Source: Chara braunii
Taxonomy: Eukaryota; Streptophyta; Charophyceae; Charales; Characeae
Length of the DNA: 25,174 nucleotides
Direction of reading: 5' to 3'
NCBI GenBank assembly: GCA_003427395.1
Contig: BFEA01000378.1
Span: forward strand, 964,193 to 989,366
Positions within the stretch are counted from its first letter, which is position 1, and the number at the start of each line of letters is the position of its first letter. This document shows positions 9,746 through 20,246 of the stretch, piece by piece. The translations under genes and the position numbers were made by a program. Under the pieces are notes generated by a model. That model did no database searches. It was given only the letters and a program-made list of their open reading frames with translations, and was not told where the DNA came from.

Positions 9746-10130
9746 AGTCGGGTGAGATTGAGACGGGGGAAGGGGGAATGCCCTGGGCGGGGAGGATTCT
9801 CGATCGTGAGTGGATGGGGAGGGAGGATCGATGGAGTGGGGAAATTGATTCGGTTGCTGACGTGGCCGCACGCCGAGGGGCATCGAGAAGATGAAGAGGA
9901 GCCAGGTTGGCTTGCGTGCGAGGAAAGACGCGCAAAAGTGCTGCTGATACGAAAGGGACTGTTGATCGCGAGAGCTAAGACCGGGAGATCAATGGGGAGG
10001 GGGGAGGTGGGGAGCGAGACATGAAATCACGATGGGGAGTCGGGTTAGATAGCGGGGGGGGATGGCGAATGCTCTGGAGGGGGTGGAAGGACTCTCACTC
10101 GTGAATGGATGGGGAGGGATAATTGACGGG
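9746..10130. repeat. Imperfect duplication with 292-bp period, purine-rich
   Basis: AGTCGGGTGAGAT (9746) recurs as AGTCGGGTTAGAT (10038), and GTGAGTGGATGGGGAGGGA (about 9805) recurs as GTGAATGGATGGGGAGGGA (about 10100), at the same spacing. The plus strand is strongly purine-biased and has G-runs near 9994-10013 that could form a G-quadruplex. No protein is recognised. Confidence 0.6.
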
Positions 10131-10134
10131 GAAG

Positions 10135-10310
10135 GGAGGTCGGGATCACAAGGGAAGTCGGGATGGGCAGAGAACTGGGGATGACGAGGGAAGTCGGGTT
10201 GGGGAAAGAAGTGGGGATACGAAAGGAAGTTGTGATGCGAGGCAAGTGGGGATCGGAGAAGGGATGGGGGAGAAAAGTCGGGATCGGGAGGGAAGAGGGG
10301 ACGGGGACAC
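10135..10310. repeat. 18-bp degenerate tandem array
   Basis: Units such as GGAAGTCGGGATGGGCAG, GGAAGTCGGGTTGGGGAA and AGAAGTGGGGATACGAAA follow one another at exactly 18 bases for six copies from 10135, then lose register (16, 14 and 17 bases). Because 18 is divisible by three, both strands show six-residue periodic open frames. I read this as a minisatellite and not as a gene. Confidence 0.8.
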
Positions 10311-10432
10311 ACTACTGTAGCATCCTGTATCTGACCGCGATATGGGGGAAATGGTTGTTTTGCCTTTTTTTTTTTGTTTTTTCACGACCTCACGGCAGAC
10401 AGAGGGCGCACTGTCCTTACGGCCCCATGGAA

Positions 10433-11147
10433 NNNNNNNNNNNNNNNNNNNNNNNNNNNNNNNNNNNNNNNNNNNNNNNNNNNNNNNNNNNNNNNNNNNN
10501 NNNNNNNNNNNNNNNNNNNNNNNNNNNNNNNNNNNNNNNNNNNNNNNNNNNNNNNNNNNNNNNNNNNNNNNNNNNNNNNNNNNNNNNNNNNNNNNNNNNN
10601 NNNNNNNNNNNNNNNNNNNNNNNNNNNNNNNNNNNNNNNNNNNNNNNNNNNNNNNNNNNNNNNNNNNNNNNNNNNNNNNNNNNNNNNNNNNNNNNNNNNN
10701 NNNNNNNNNNNNNNNNNNNNNNNNNNNNNNNNNNNNNNNNNNNNNNNNNNNNNNNNNNNNNNNNNNNNNNNNNNNNNNNNNNNNNNNNNNNNNNNNNNNN
10801 NNNNNNNNNNNNNNNNNNNNNNNNNNNNNNNNNNNNNNNNNNNNNNNNNNNNNNNNNNNNNNNNNNNNNNNNNNNNNNNNNNNNNNNNNNNNNNNNNNNN
10901 NNNNNNNNNNNNNNNNNNNNNNNNNNNNNNNNNNNNNNNNNNNNNNNNNNNNNNNNNNNNNNNNNNNNNNNNNNNNNNNNNNNNNNNNNNNNNNNNNNNN
11001 NNNNNNNNNNNNNNNNNNNNNNNNNNNNNNNNNNNNNNNNNNNNNNNNNNNNNNNNNNNNNNNNNNNNNNNNNNNNNNNNNNNNNNNNNNNNNNNNNNNN
11101 NNNNNNNNNNNNNNNNNNNNNNNNNNNNNNNNNNNNNNNNNNNNNNN
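10433..11147. other. Assembly gap (715 N)
   Basis: An uninterrupted run of N. Nothing can be said of its content, and frames drawn across it are meaningless. It ends directly at a CA/GA microsatellite, a usual cause of assembly breaks. Confidence 0.99.
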
Positions 11148-11169
11148 AGACACACACACACACACACAC

Positions 11170-11237
<68 letters not shown>
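11148..11237. repeat. (CA)n-(GA)n compound microsatellite
   Basis: About ten CA dinucleotides pass directly into more than thirty GA dinucleotides, followed by unique sequence. T runs near 11290-11310 and 11327-11343 lie just beyond. Confidence 0.97.
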
Positions 11238-11240
<3 letters not shown>

Positions 11241-11456
11241 ATGAAATACTTGCATGCTGACAAAAAAACACCCTGAAGGGCCTGAACAGTGTTTTTTTTT
11301 TTTTTTTTTCTGCATTCTGTTCGGCTTTTTTTTGCTTTTTTTTCCGGTGTTCATTTCTGCATTCCTGAACGTTTGGTCCTATTCATACAATATATACTAT
11401 TCATAAAATGTAATGTTGTTTCAACATTGGATCTGAATACGGTGATATGTGTGTAT

Positions 11457-11983
11457 GGGGCTCACCACACCACTATCGAATTACGTTTTTTTTGGACAAG
11501 TGTCAGAAATTTTCGATAGTCCGGAATTCGATAGAACCCCCCCTGTCGCCAAACAGCACTGTCTAATAGGTGGAGTATCGAATGTTCTCCATTCCGGGTC
11601 CAGTTTCGATAGTGCTGTGTGGCGACGGCGCCTCTCCTGATGAATTGTTTGCCGAATTGCGTCTGGCGGGTTTCCGGACCACAAGCGTTGCTGCCCTCTG
11701 GAAATTCGCTACTCGACTATCGAGAAGAAAAAAACAAAAACTGACGCTCGTCAGTGTGAGGGTTGTGGCGGCTAGCGCTAGTGTGGGCGGTTTTTCGATG
11801 GTCCAGAAAGGAGGCTATAGAAAAAAGGCCATTGCAGGCGGACGTTCGCAGTTGGTTCGATAGGGCTATCGAATTCCAATTTCTGACACCTATCAAAGAA
11901 TTTCGAAGTCTCCTTTTCCGATAGGATGTGTGGCGATGCAAAACTATTGAAAAAACATAATTCGATAGTGGTGTGGCAGCCCC
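11457..11983. mobile_element. Non-autonomous foldback/MITE-like element
   Basis: The two ends are inverted repeats of 34-35 bases (11457-11491 and 11950-11983), starting GGGGCT and sharing CCACACCACTATCGAATTA and then GTTTTTT. They differ by one indel and one substitution. A second inverted pair lies inside (TGTCAGAAATT...GGAATTCGATAG, 11501-11534 and 11866-11888). TAT flanks both outer ends, which could be a 2-3 bp target duplication. The 527-bp interior has no transposase; its largest frame (11570-11863) is unrecognised. TTCGATAG-like octamers recur throughout. The superfamily is uncertain: a 3-base duplication with GGG-type ends would suit PIF/Harbinger, and a TA duplication would suit Tc1/mariner. 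Confidence 0.75.
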
Positions 11984-14034
11984 TATATGTCAAAGAAAAA
12001 TGGACAGCTGGCACCGCTGGTGCCCTGGCCATTTTTTATTTTTTTTCCCATGTGAGTATGAACCAAAAAATCTTCAATTTATTTCTTTCCGTGTCATACC
12101 TTTTCGCTGGATTTTTTTTTTTTCCCACCTCAGCTGTTTCCTGGTCGTTGCACGGGCCAAAAAGAAAACAAATAATCATACTTGCGGCGCATCGCTGCAC
12201 CCCGCACGTGCGCCGCACCGCGCACCGCGCACGACGCCCGCGCACGGTGTGCGGCGCACCCTGAAAATAAGGGGTCGACCAAAAAAAAAAAGTTGCCGGG
12301 GTGTTCTGGGCCGGGGTGGGATGTCGCGAGACGAACCAAAAAACAACAACAACAACAATTTGAGGCCGTGCGGGGCCTCGGAAAAAAAAAGTGGGGGAGC
12401 TGAAGTTGGTTTGTCTTTTGAAGTTTCAAATCCGGAGTGTTGCCCCTCACTGCGTAGATGAACCCCGGTAGTCCAGCTTTGTGCCCTTCGCGCCCGCCGT
12501 GCGTTGCCCGTTGCCTCCACGTCTCCTGTGCAGCAGCAGCAGTCGTCGTCCAACCATAGCCAGGGCACTACATTCTTCCTGAAGCCGAAGAAGCAGTTGG
12601 AGGAGCGCGGCTTCAGCTCGTAAAGTTGCCAGGTGGGTAACCACTAGCTCAGAACAGCTCACGGGGAGCCGCACACCCCTTCATGAAGCCCTCACTCCGA
12701 TGAGTTCAGACCCATGGATCAGAAGCTCATTAGTCGACTAGTCGACATCAGAGCATTTGTCTACTCGCTTGACTTCTTAACTAACGTCCGGCTCTATGCA
12801 ACTGTGCGGGGAGCCAGCCAACACGCGACCAGACCGAGTCAAAGCAAGTCCACAATGAAGCTTTGCAACAGTGGGCTAAGAGGCCATAATGGCTCTGTTG
12901 CCAATTGGGCAGTGGATACCTGGCATGGCCCGATGCCAAGGGAATGTCCCTGGAGACACGGCTCCCTGGAGACACCCCGATCATAGTGATAGTAGGAGTC
13001 TACCACCTTGATCAGCCAATTGTCGGATTTAGACTGGGAGAGGCTCAGGATGCCTCCCTCCTTTCCAGCAGGCGGACCAGGTCACCACGCGGTGACCCGG
13101 GAACGGCTAACCACCCGAGGGTTCGAGGCTATCAGCCGCTATGGCTCGGACGTCCCGTCAACCCAGTTAGCCTCTGGACCTCTGAGAACCTGCTTTAGGG
13201 AATCATCTCCTGCTCAAGAGGCGCAATTGAAACTCTCTGCCTCTTCATGAAGGACATAAGTGCTGACATCGCAGGGGATGCCTCTGTGGTTAGATTCTCG
13301 CCGGTTAACCGTTGCGAGAACTCGGCGGCTGCAATGGGAACACTCCTTCCATCACGAATGCAGCAAGCTCTAAACCGCTGCGATGCTGAGTGATCTTCGC
13401 CCCGGCCACAAGATCGGACAGATCACTCCATCGACTATGACACATGACTGACTACCTATCCCTTTAGAGCTCGGCAGAATCTAACCGCGAAGGCCCATCT
13501 GGAGAGGAACCCCATCCAATGATGCTGAGTCCCTTGCCACTGGAACACTTCACTAAGTTAAGTACCACCCTCTTTCAGGAATAACCAATCAACTTGTGTC
13601 AGAGGATGCTAAGCAATCCTCCTTACGCTATCGTACTAGGAGGTTGCCCCATCAATTGAGCGCTGACTTATGAGAGGAAGAAAACATTTCTTCACATTAT
13701 CCCACAACCATTCATTCCACAATGCCATGCAGACCAATAAAATACAATAAGAGGCAAGAACTGAAATCCCAAGAACTGCCTCCCAATCCCCCAGGCATAT
13801 CCCAGGACTGGCACGTGACAAGCCAGATACAATGCAATGAACTACAATTTAAAATTTTAACTTCCATTCATACAAAACAGGGGTCAATCTGGGCCCGACA
13901 GACACATGAGTCCACCATTGAGCCGAGCCATCATAGGCTGCTCGTATCCAGCTCCGGCATCCGAAATCATACCATAATTATAGCAGTTGACTGCCGGCTG
14001 CTGCTGGCGACACACGGGCCACGTCCCAGTACAA
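11984..14034. other. Non-coding stretch, nothing recognised
   Basis: No frame here has a known motif. Visible items are T and A runs (12110-12125, 12281-12291), a GC-rich patch of CGCAC repeats (12185-12258), a CAA run (12341-12358), a GAGGCC/GGCCTC hairpin (12362-12379) and a GGTCACC/GGTGACC hairpin (13080-13097). If element B once had a 3' LTR it should lie here, but I could not find sequence matching its 5' LTR. Confidence 0.45.
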
Positions 14035-14569
14035 AATCATCATCGATAGTTGGCGGCTCACTGGCCACGTCCCAGCTCATAATCATCATCGATAGTTGGC
14101 GGCTCACTGGCCACGTCCCAACTCATAATCATCATCGATAGCCGGCGGCTTACTGGCCACGTCCCAGCAAATAATCATCATCATCTGTAGCTGGCGGCAA
14201 CACTGTCCACATCCCAGCTCATAATCATCGATAGCTGGCGGCTCACTGACCACATCNATCATCATCTGTAGCTGGCGGCAACACTGTCCACATCCCAGCT
14301 CATAATCATCGATAGCTGGCGGCTCACTGACCACATCCCAGCAAACAATCATCATCTGTAGCTGGCGGCAACACTGTCCACATCCCAACTCATAATCGTC
14401 GATAACTGGCGGTTCACTGGCCACATCTCAGCAAATAATCATCATCTGTAGCTGGCGGCAACACTGTCCACATCCCAGCTCTTAATCATCGATAACTGGC
14501 GGCTCACTGTCCACATCCCAACATATAATCATTTGAAGTTGGCGGCACTCTCACCACGTCCGAACAAAT
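14035..14569. repeat. Minisatellite of two alternating subunits
   Basis: Twelve units are readable. The first three are 46 bp (AATCATCATCGATAGTTGGC...). From 14173 two types alternate. Type B, about 47 bp, contains CATCTGTAGCTGGCGGCAAC. Type A, about 43 bp, contains ATCGATAGCTGGCGGCTCAC. B plus A gives a 90-bp higher-order repeat present about four times. An N at 14257 marks a local assembly uncertainty. The array ends 43 bases beyond the integrase stop codon of element B. Confidence 0.92.
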
Positions 14570-14612
14570 GCTGACGCCACATTGGCCACATCTCAGCATG
14601 TCTAGGCTGATG

Positions 14613-16292
14613 CTAGACGGCTCTCGGGCCTCGCCTCATCACTCTGCCCGAACTCGGAATCAAATCTGCATCTCTAAGTATGAATTTTCGGAGTCGGGAG
14701 CCGGATACTATACCATGGGATCTCGTACCATCCATCTCTGCTAACTCATAGGCCTTGCCTTCAACCTCTCTGATGATCTTGAAAGGTCCCATCCACCTGG
14801 CCTCCGATCTTTTAGTCCACTGTGTCTCGAGAGATGTATCATGCAGAAGTACAATATCCCCTACTTGAAGTCGTTCCTTCCTGATGTACCTCTTGCTGTT
14901 CCACCGTGTCTGGTCAGATAACCTGCTGTCTGACATCCTCTTTGTGGCCTCGATTATGGCCTCGTCCACTTCCTTGATCTGCCTGATCCTCAGTCTCAGT
15001 AACTCCTCTGTAGAGTAAGACTCTTTCTGTGCCTCATGGGTCCAGGTCTCAACCAAGTTCTCAATGGGAGAAGTAGCATACCGGCCGTATCTGAGTGTAA
15101 CAGGTGCATAACCTGTAGTCCGTTTGACAGTCACATTGTCCGCATAGACAGCCGCTCTCAAGAAGGATGGCCAGCTTCTAGAATCACCTCGGCACCACTT
15201 TGATATAACATCCTTTAGAGTTATGTGACTTCTTTCCACCGGTGTGTTAGCCTGAGAATGATATGGTGTCACAAATCTGACTCTGACTCCAAGTCTGAAT
15301 ATGAGCTTTCTGAGCATCTCGTTCTTGAATTCCGATCCCTGATCAGCCACAAACTCACGTATGAAAGGGTACCTTAGGTAGATTTCCTCAATCCAATCTG
15401 CCACTGTTTTTGCCGTTTTCTTACGGATGGTTTTTGCTTCAACATAACCAGACATATTATCTCTTATATTTAGTATATATATTTCATTCCATCCTTACCA
15501 GGTGGCATAGTAATTAGATCAAGGTGAACAATACTACCAGGCTCAACAAGAACAGTGAGGTATAGGGGTTCAATCAGTCTCATAGATGATGTTTTATGAC
15601 AGGCCTCACATGACTTACAAAATCTCATAACCATATCCCTCAGACCATCCCAGTGATATAGTCGAGATACTTTATAGTACGGGGCATCAACACCTCTATG
15701 ACCCCCTGCTAGACCTTCATACAGCGCGGCAATCACCTCTAGTTGCCTTTCTCTACCACACACCACTCTCAGCGGCGGAAGTCCTTCCTTAGCATCTACA
15801 AAGAGGTGACCCCTACGTAGCCTAAAGGTCCTCTTTGTTCTCTCATGGTAGAACTCGTTCAAGTGATTACTACTCATCACCACGTCGATCCTCTTATATT
15901 CTTCATCATATTCTTCCTTTTTAAACCTCCCCTCATCATCCTTACTCTGCTCCAGATCTTCTGACCCATCGTCTATCTCATTCAATCGACGCTCAGCCAT
16001 TGTTGAACTCTCATTCAGCTCATGAGCTGCAACAGCGGCCTGTTCTACCATCCCATACCACCCTTCTTCCGCATCCTCTTGAGTCAAGAGGTAGTGGAGG
16101 TAGGGATCTTCCTTTTCACCCCAGCAGTCTTCTCTATTGGTGGCCATGGCTGAGGCCGTATAACAATTGGGAGCAGGAGGTAGCCCTTCATCATCGTCCC
16201 CCATAAGGAATTCATCAATGAAGGGTGCCTCCTCAAGAGCTTCATCATCTATCGATCCACATTCCACGCGACTTAGCCCATCAACTCGATTT
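14613..16292 (-). pseudogene. Integrase of element B, frameshifted
   Basis: Integrase would insert the element cDNA. The upstream piece (15470-16267) begins with about 130 acidic residues, then a zinc-binding N-terminal domain (GGHRGVDAPYYKVSRLYHW, FCKSCEACHK; a first His of the usual HHCC is not obvious) and the first catalytic Asp in VHLDLITMPP (near 15520). The downstream piece (14613-15455) has the second Asp in FVADQGSEF (near 15344) and the Glu in TPVERSH (near 15236), 36 residues apart as in D,D-35-E enzymes. It ends in a GPY/F-type module (RWMGPFKI). The pieces are out of frame across a TA run at 15474-15482; one extra TA dinucleotide would explain it. The link to RNase H is also broken by an extra base in the T run at 16290-16292. 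Confidence 0.9.
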
Positions 16293-17855
16293 CTTATCAG
16301 TAGGTACCTTTTCTAATATAAAATCATACGTCCATATATGAGCTATCCACCTACTGATCGTAGCATCTACTTGCTGATGTCTCTTAACAACCCCAATTAC
16401 TACCGTGGAATCCGTCCTTAAGATGAATCTTTGTCCCGTAATATAGTGCCTAAACACCCTGAGACAATGCAGTATTGCCAAAAGCTCCTTCCTAAACTGG
16501 ATATAGCCTCTCAACCGAATTAAGGGTGCGACTCTCAAATCTAAGTGGCCTTTATTTACCATTCTCGTCTCGCTGCACAAACACTCCTCCTAATGCTATC
16601 GGGCCGCAGTCAGCTTCAATGACGAAGGGCCTCTCCCTTTCATCGTCGAAGTAGGGTACTCCTAGTACGACCTCGCCATCTCTTAACTTATCTTGAAGCG
16701 TCCGCGCAGCCTTCTCTCTTTGGTCAGACCACTCTAAGCTAGCTTCTTGTCGCACCATTTCTCTAAGGGGCTCGGCTATCCTGACAAATTCGGGAAGGAA
16801 GATCCGCCAGAAGCTGCAGACCCCTAGGAAGCTCCTTACCTTCCCAACCGTCCTTGGAGGCATAGGCCAGTTCAAGATTTTTATCCACCTTCTTAGGATC
16901 GGGCTTCTCCCTTCCAGGAAGCACCTGAAACCCAAGATCGTTACCTCTCTTTATAACAGTAGTGATTTCGGACCACTAGCTGTTAGATTGTACTTAAACA
17001 ACCTTTCTAGTACTTTCACCACTCCCTGAGCATGTTCCCACACAAACCGCCTAACTTTACCATCCACTAGGGTCTCATCCTTTTCCTTCGGTCCTTTAAC
17101 CGGATTGTCATCGATGTATGGGAACGTGACCTCTGGGCATATGTCCTCCATGACCTTCAACATATCTCGTTGGACAACCGCGANCCATTCGTCCACCCTT
17201 GAGGCACCACACACATTTGTATGAGGCCTCTAGGCGTGTGCATGGCGGTCATAGGTCGACTAGTAGGATCTATGGGGAATTGGTCATAGCCGGAGTATAA
17301 GTCCACTAGGGAGTAAATACTCCTTCCAGTGAAAGACTCGGCCAACAAATCCGCGTTCGGTAGGCTACCCGCGTCGCGAGCAGTTACCGAATTCAACTTC
17401 TGCAAGTTTTGTATCCTGCGCATACCTCCTCCTGGCTTCCAGAAACAAAACCAGTGATTGGCATAAGCACCATCCGCTGGTTCTGCAACGTTGGAGGCGA
17501 TCTTCTGGTTTATGTACTTCATTACCTCCTTTTCTTCCTTTTGGGCATACTTCGTGGGTCTATCATTCCAAGGCGTGTGAGGAACGGTCCAGATCTTAAC
17601 CATCTTGATCATGTCAACGTCCAGTCGTCCCCTCTCCTCATCATTAAAGGAAAAGGCACCACTGTACTTCAGACATAATTCACAAATGAAATCCCTCTCA
17701 ACTGGCAGGAGGAAGTCATCGGCTCCTACCTTCATTATCTTGAACCTCTCTGGGGTAATCCTTCCTCCTTTTAATGCAGTCTCTCTTAACCCTTGAATTA
17801 TCTTCCTTTCCTTCTCTAATGCTTCATTATAGTCCTTTTCTATCAAGACTGCCAA
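16281..17855 (-). pseudogene. Reverse transcriptase and RNase H of element B, broken
   Basis: RT palm motifs are present: a conserved basic-aromatic entry (WFCFWKPGGGMRRIQ), SIYSLVDLYSGYDQF with the first catalytic Asp, PQGWTN, and YIDD at about 17107-17118, here within FPYIDDNPVKGPKEKD. The thumb follows (KILNWPMPP, VRSFLGVCSFWR). RNase H shows VIEADCGPIALGG, the KELLAILHCLRVFRHY Glu and the FILRTDSTVV Asp. Defects: a frame change at the ambiguous base 17184, which may be an assembly artefact; TAA at 16951-16953; TAA at 16552-16554; and a frameshift at about 16505-16515. The RNase H end passes into integrase through DGLSRVE. Confidence 0.9.
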
Positions 17856-17904
17856 CGGATTCTTCTTAATGCCCTTGCGCTTATACTACTATTGGACCCG
17901 GTGG

Positions 17905-18665
17905 CTATTTTCCTAAGAAAGGATCAGTTGCAGAGAAGGTGAGTTGCATCGTGCCAGCTTTTGCTGCCCTCACAGCATCTTTGAATCCTTCCATCTCTCT
18001 CTTGTCGCCCAACTCCTTTTCTTTATCCAGGAGCTCGAGCATCTTCCCAATATCATTCACTCTAATCGTTATCTTCTCATCTATTATTCCACTTTCTTTT
18101 AGCTTTGCTCTTACCTCCTCAATCAACTTGTCAGATTCTCCATGCTTTAGAGAATTAACATGTCGTTGATGACGAGGATGATGCCTGTCACTTATCACGA
18201 AAACCTGTTCTTGACCATTATTATGATCCTGGAGAGAGAGCCAGGCCGCCCATCATGGCGAAAGAACGCACAAGCCTCCATTCTATGTAGGAAAGGGGCT
18301 CCGAGAATGCAATAATGATCCAGGTTGGGGACCACAAAACAGAGGATCTCAGCTCGTAAAGTCCCGATTCGAATAGGCAAATCATTAATAAAACCTTCCA
18401 ATGGCAGGAATCCAGCTATATTGGAAAGTTGATGCTTGGCCTTCCTGTCTATCCCGAGCCCACATGATCTCATTGTGGTCGAGGACACGAGCACCATCTC
18501 GGCCCCAGAGTCCACAAGAGCTCTGACTTTCACATCGTTTACGGAGATATTCAAATATCCGCACGACATGTTGCCAAACCTCATCTTGGTACCAGGCGGG
18601 GCTCTTTCCACATGCTGAGGGAAGAGTCTTAGACTATGAATTTCTACCTTTCGCCTTTCAACCAT
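17905..18665 (-). pseudogene. Protease of element B with linker
   Basis: A retropepsin-like domain is read from an ATG-less opening at 18665: ALVDSGAEMVLVSS carries the catalytic Asp (near 18512), and CILGAPFLHRMEACAF matches the second half of the fold. The frame changes at about 18200-18240. The continuation (17905-18198) reads a charged linker (VISDRHHPRHQRH, then Lys/Glu-rich helix) leading to RT. Upstream the same frame is stopped by a TAA about 15 bases before, and gag ends in a different frame. Either a programmed shift or mutation separates gag from pol. Confidence 0.8.
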
Positions 18666-18687
18666 CTTCTTAAGTTATTCCCTAAAC

Positions 18688-20169
18688 TTAGGTACCAAAG
18701 CTACTGCTTCTTTCCAAGATAGGGTGATCTCGATCTCCTCGAGTAATTTCTTTTACTACTTCATCTATCGAGATCCCTTCCTCGGCCTCGGATCTCAAGA
18801 CCACCCTTCTCTTTTTCCAAATAGCTTCCTTCCCTTTTCCTTCCTTCACTAGGTCCTTGGTCCTATCAATCAGCTGGTCTAGCTCTCTTTGAGCCGTTTC
18901 TCGCTTTTTCTCTTCGATCCCTTTTTGGTTGATATGAGATACATTCAGACTTTGACTTCCAGGATTATCGTCTCGAGCCACTATCTCCGGGGGTAGCATA
19001 CCATCAAAGGTGATAACGTTAACTCTAACCTTCTTCTTTTTATCCTTATTGGCCCTAGACTGTTCTAGGATAATTGCTCGCATCCCTCCTTTGACTCGGA
19101 AATCTAACTTCTTCCAATTGGCATCACAGACGTGCCCATTGGCGTTCTTCTTGACAATCCCTTCTTCGAGTTCCTTCTCTAGTATAGGGCACCGAGTTAT
19201 AGTATGGCCTTCCTCGTCACAATAATAACATCGGAAGGGGCCATCTCTCCTTTGCCAATCTCGACTTTTATTATCTTTCTTCCAATCCCGGTCGCGCTTC
19301 TTCTTTTGTCTCTCTTTTCTCCTTCGCCTAGTGTCATCATCACTACTCTCGCTCTCACTCTCACTCTCTTCCTTTTGCCTCTCCTTCTTTCTTTCTTCCT
19401 TACCTTCTTCGGCTCCAACCAGTGCTTCAGTTGCTGGGGCAGGAAGGGTTAACTTCTCGAAGCTACCAAGCTTAACGAGAAGACCAAGGATCTCCTCGGC
19501 CTTCAAGTTCCCTCCCGTAGTTGCCTCAACATTTCCCTCTCTCGCACTAGTGATTGCTTTCATCTGTTCCAAGGACCATTTTCGGTTGGACACGGAAGGC
19601 AGCTCACGGACCATCTTAACTACTTCATCCCTTTTTAGAGGATAATGAGCAACACGACTTACCACACTCTTCCTTTCGTCCTCTGCGAAGTTAGTCAGTA
19701 GGACATGACATTTTTGGACCTCGTCTAGGAAGGGTACTCTTCGCGCAACCCTCTCAAAATCCTCTAGGAATTGATCGAGGGTAGCATTCTTGGAGCATCG
19801 TACGTGCAACAAATTTTGCATGGTTGTTGGGACGTCATATTTTGCGTATTCTTCCAGCATCTTTTGTCTAACCTCAACCCATGTTGTCAGTCCTTGTGTC
19901 GTCTTTGTCACCGACACTCTCGTCTTTGGCTCAACATAGGCTAACAGAGCTTTCAACTTCTGCTTGTCCGACCAACCGTGGCTCATACCGAAGACATCAC
20001 AGCCTTCCAGGAACTCCCTAACCTTGGTTCCATCAAAGCAGGGTATGTTCTCTGGAGGTACCTTAGCTCTTGGAAGGTCTAGACGGACATTCATAGTGTC
20101 CATCCCAGTCTTCATGGCCTCTATTCGGTTCAACATCTCTCGAAGAACCACGGTAGGTGACTTCTCCAT
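18688..20169 (-). CDS. gag of element B, open reading frame
   Basis: This is the best-preserved coding part of the element, about 490 codons without a stop. It has a capsid-like region (IPCFDGTKVREFLEGCD, WVEVRQKMLEEYAKYD, LDQFLEDFERVARRVPF), a Glu/Ser/Arg/Lys-rich stretch (about residues 262-312) and one CCHC zinc knuckle, CYYCDEEGHTITRC, at 19189-19230. After the knuckle a basic and then acidic tail of about 160 residues follows. The frame is open to 20190 and beyond, but the first in-frame ATG is at 20169. An ATG at 20221 lies 25 bases after the last upstream small frame but in another phase, so a frameshift near the start is possible. Confidence 0.85.
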   Translation of the reverse strand: MEKSPTVVLREMLNRIEAMKTGMDTMNVRLDLPRAKVPPENIPCFDGTKVREFLEGCDVFGMSHGWSDKQKLKALLAYVEPKTRVSVTKTTQGLTTWVEVRQKMLEEYAKYDVPTTMQNLLHVRCSKNATLDQFLEDFERVARRVPFLDEVQKCHVLLTNFAEDERKSVVSRVAHYPLKRDEVVKMVRELPSVSNRKWSLEQMKAITSAREGNVEATTGGNLKAEEILGLLVKLGSFEKLTLPAPATEALVGAEEGKEERKKERQKEESESESESSDDDTRRRRKERQKKKRDRDWKKDNKSRDWQRRDGPFRCYYCDEEGHTITRCPILEKELEEGIVKKNANGHVCDANWKKLDFRVKGGMRAIILEQSRANKDKKKKVRVNVITFDGMLPPEIVARDDNPGSQSLNVSHINQKGIEEKKRETAQRELDQLIDRTKDLVKEGKGKEAIWKKRRVVLRSEAEEGISIDEVVKEITRGDRDHPILERSSSFGT

Positions 20170-20246
20170 CCCCAGCAGAGGAGCTAGCACGGCTCTGCCG
20201 TGCGTTCGGTCCTTTGACCATCCTGTCTAGATTACTGATTACGCTT

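Noticed and set aside
10146-11354. Long reading frames spanning the N run
   Set aside because: Their middle is undetermined sequence and their ends are dinucleotide repeats, so no coding claim can be made.
12447-12674. Leu/Arg-rich minus-strand frame as a host gene
   Set aside because: Composition follows CAG/GCTG repeats; no motif and no start context could be supported.
13100-13650. Organelle or rRNA-like segment
   Set aside because: The GC-rich, hairpin-containing look suggested it, but no conserved rRNA or organelle core sequence was recognised.
14035-14569. CRISPR array
   Set aside because: There are no unique spacers between the repeats; units abut and diverge gradually, as in a minisatellite, and the context is eukaryotic.
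19204-19645. Plus-strand hydrophobic or Ser-rich frames opposite gag of element B
   Set aside because: They mirror the Lys/Glu/Arg-rich gag codons on the other strand.
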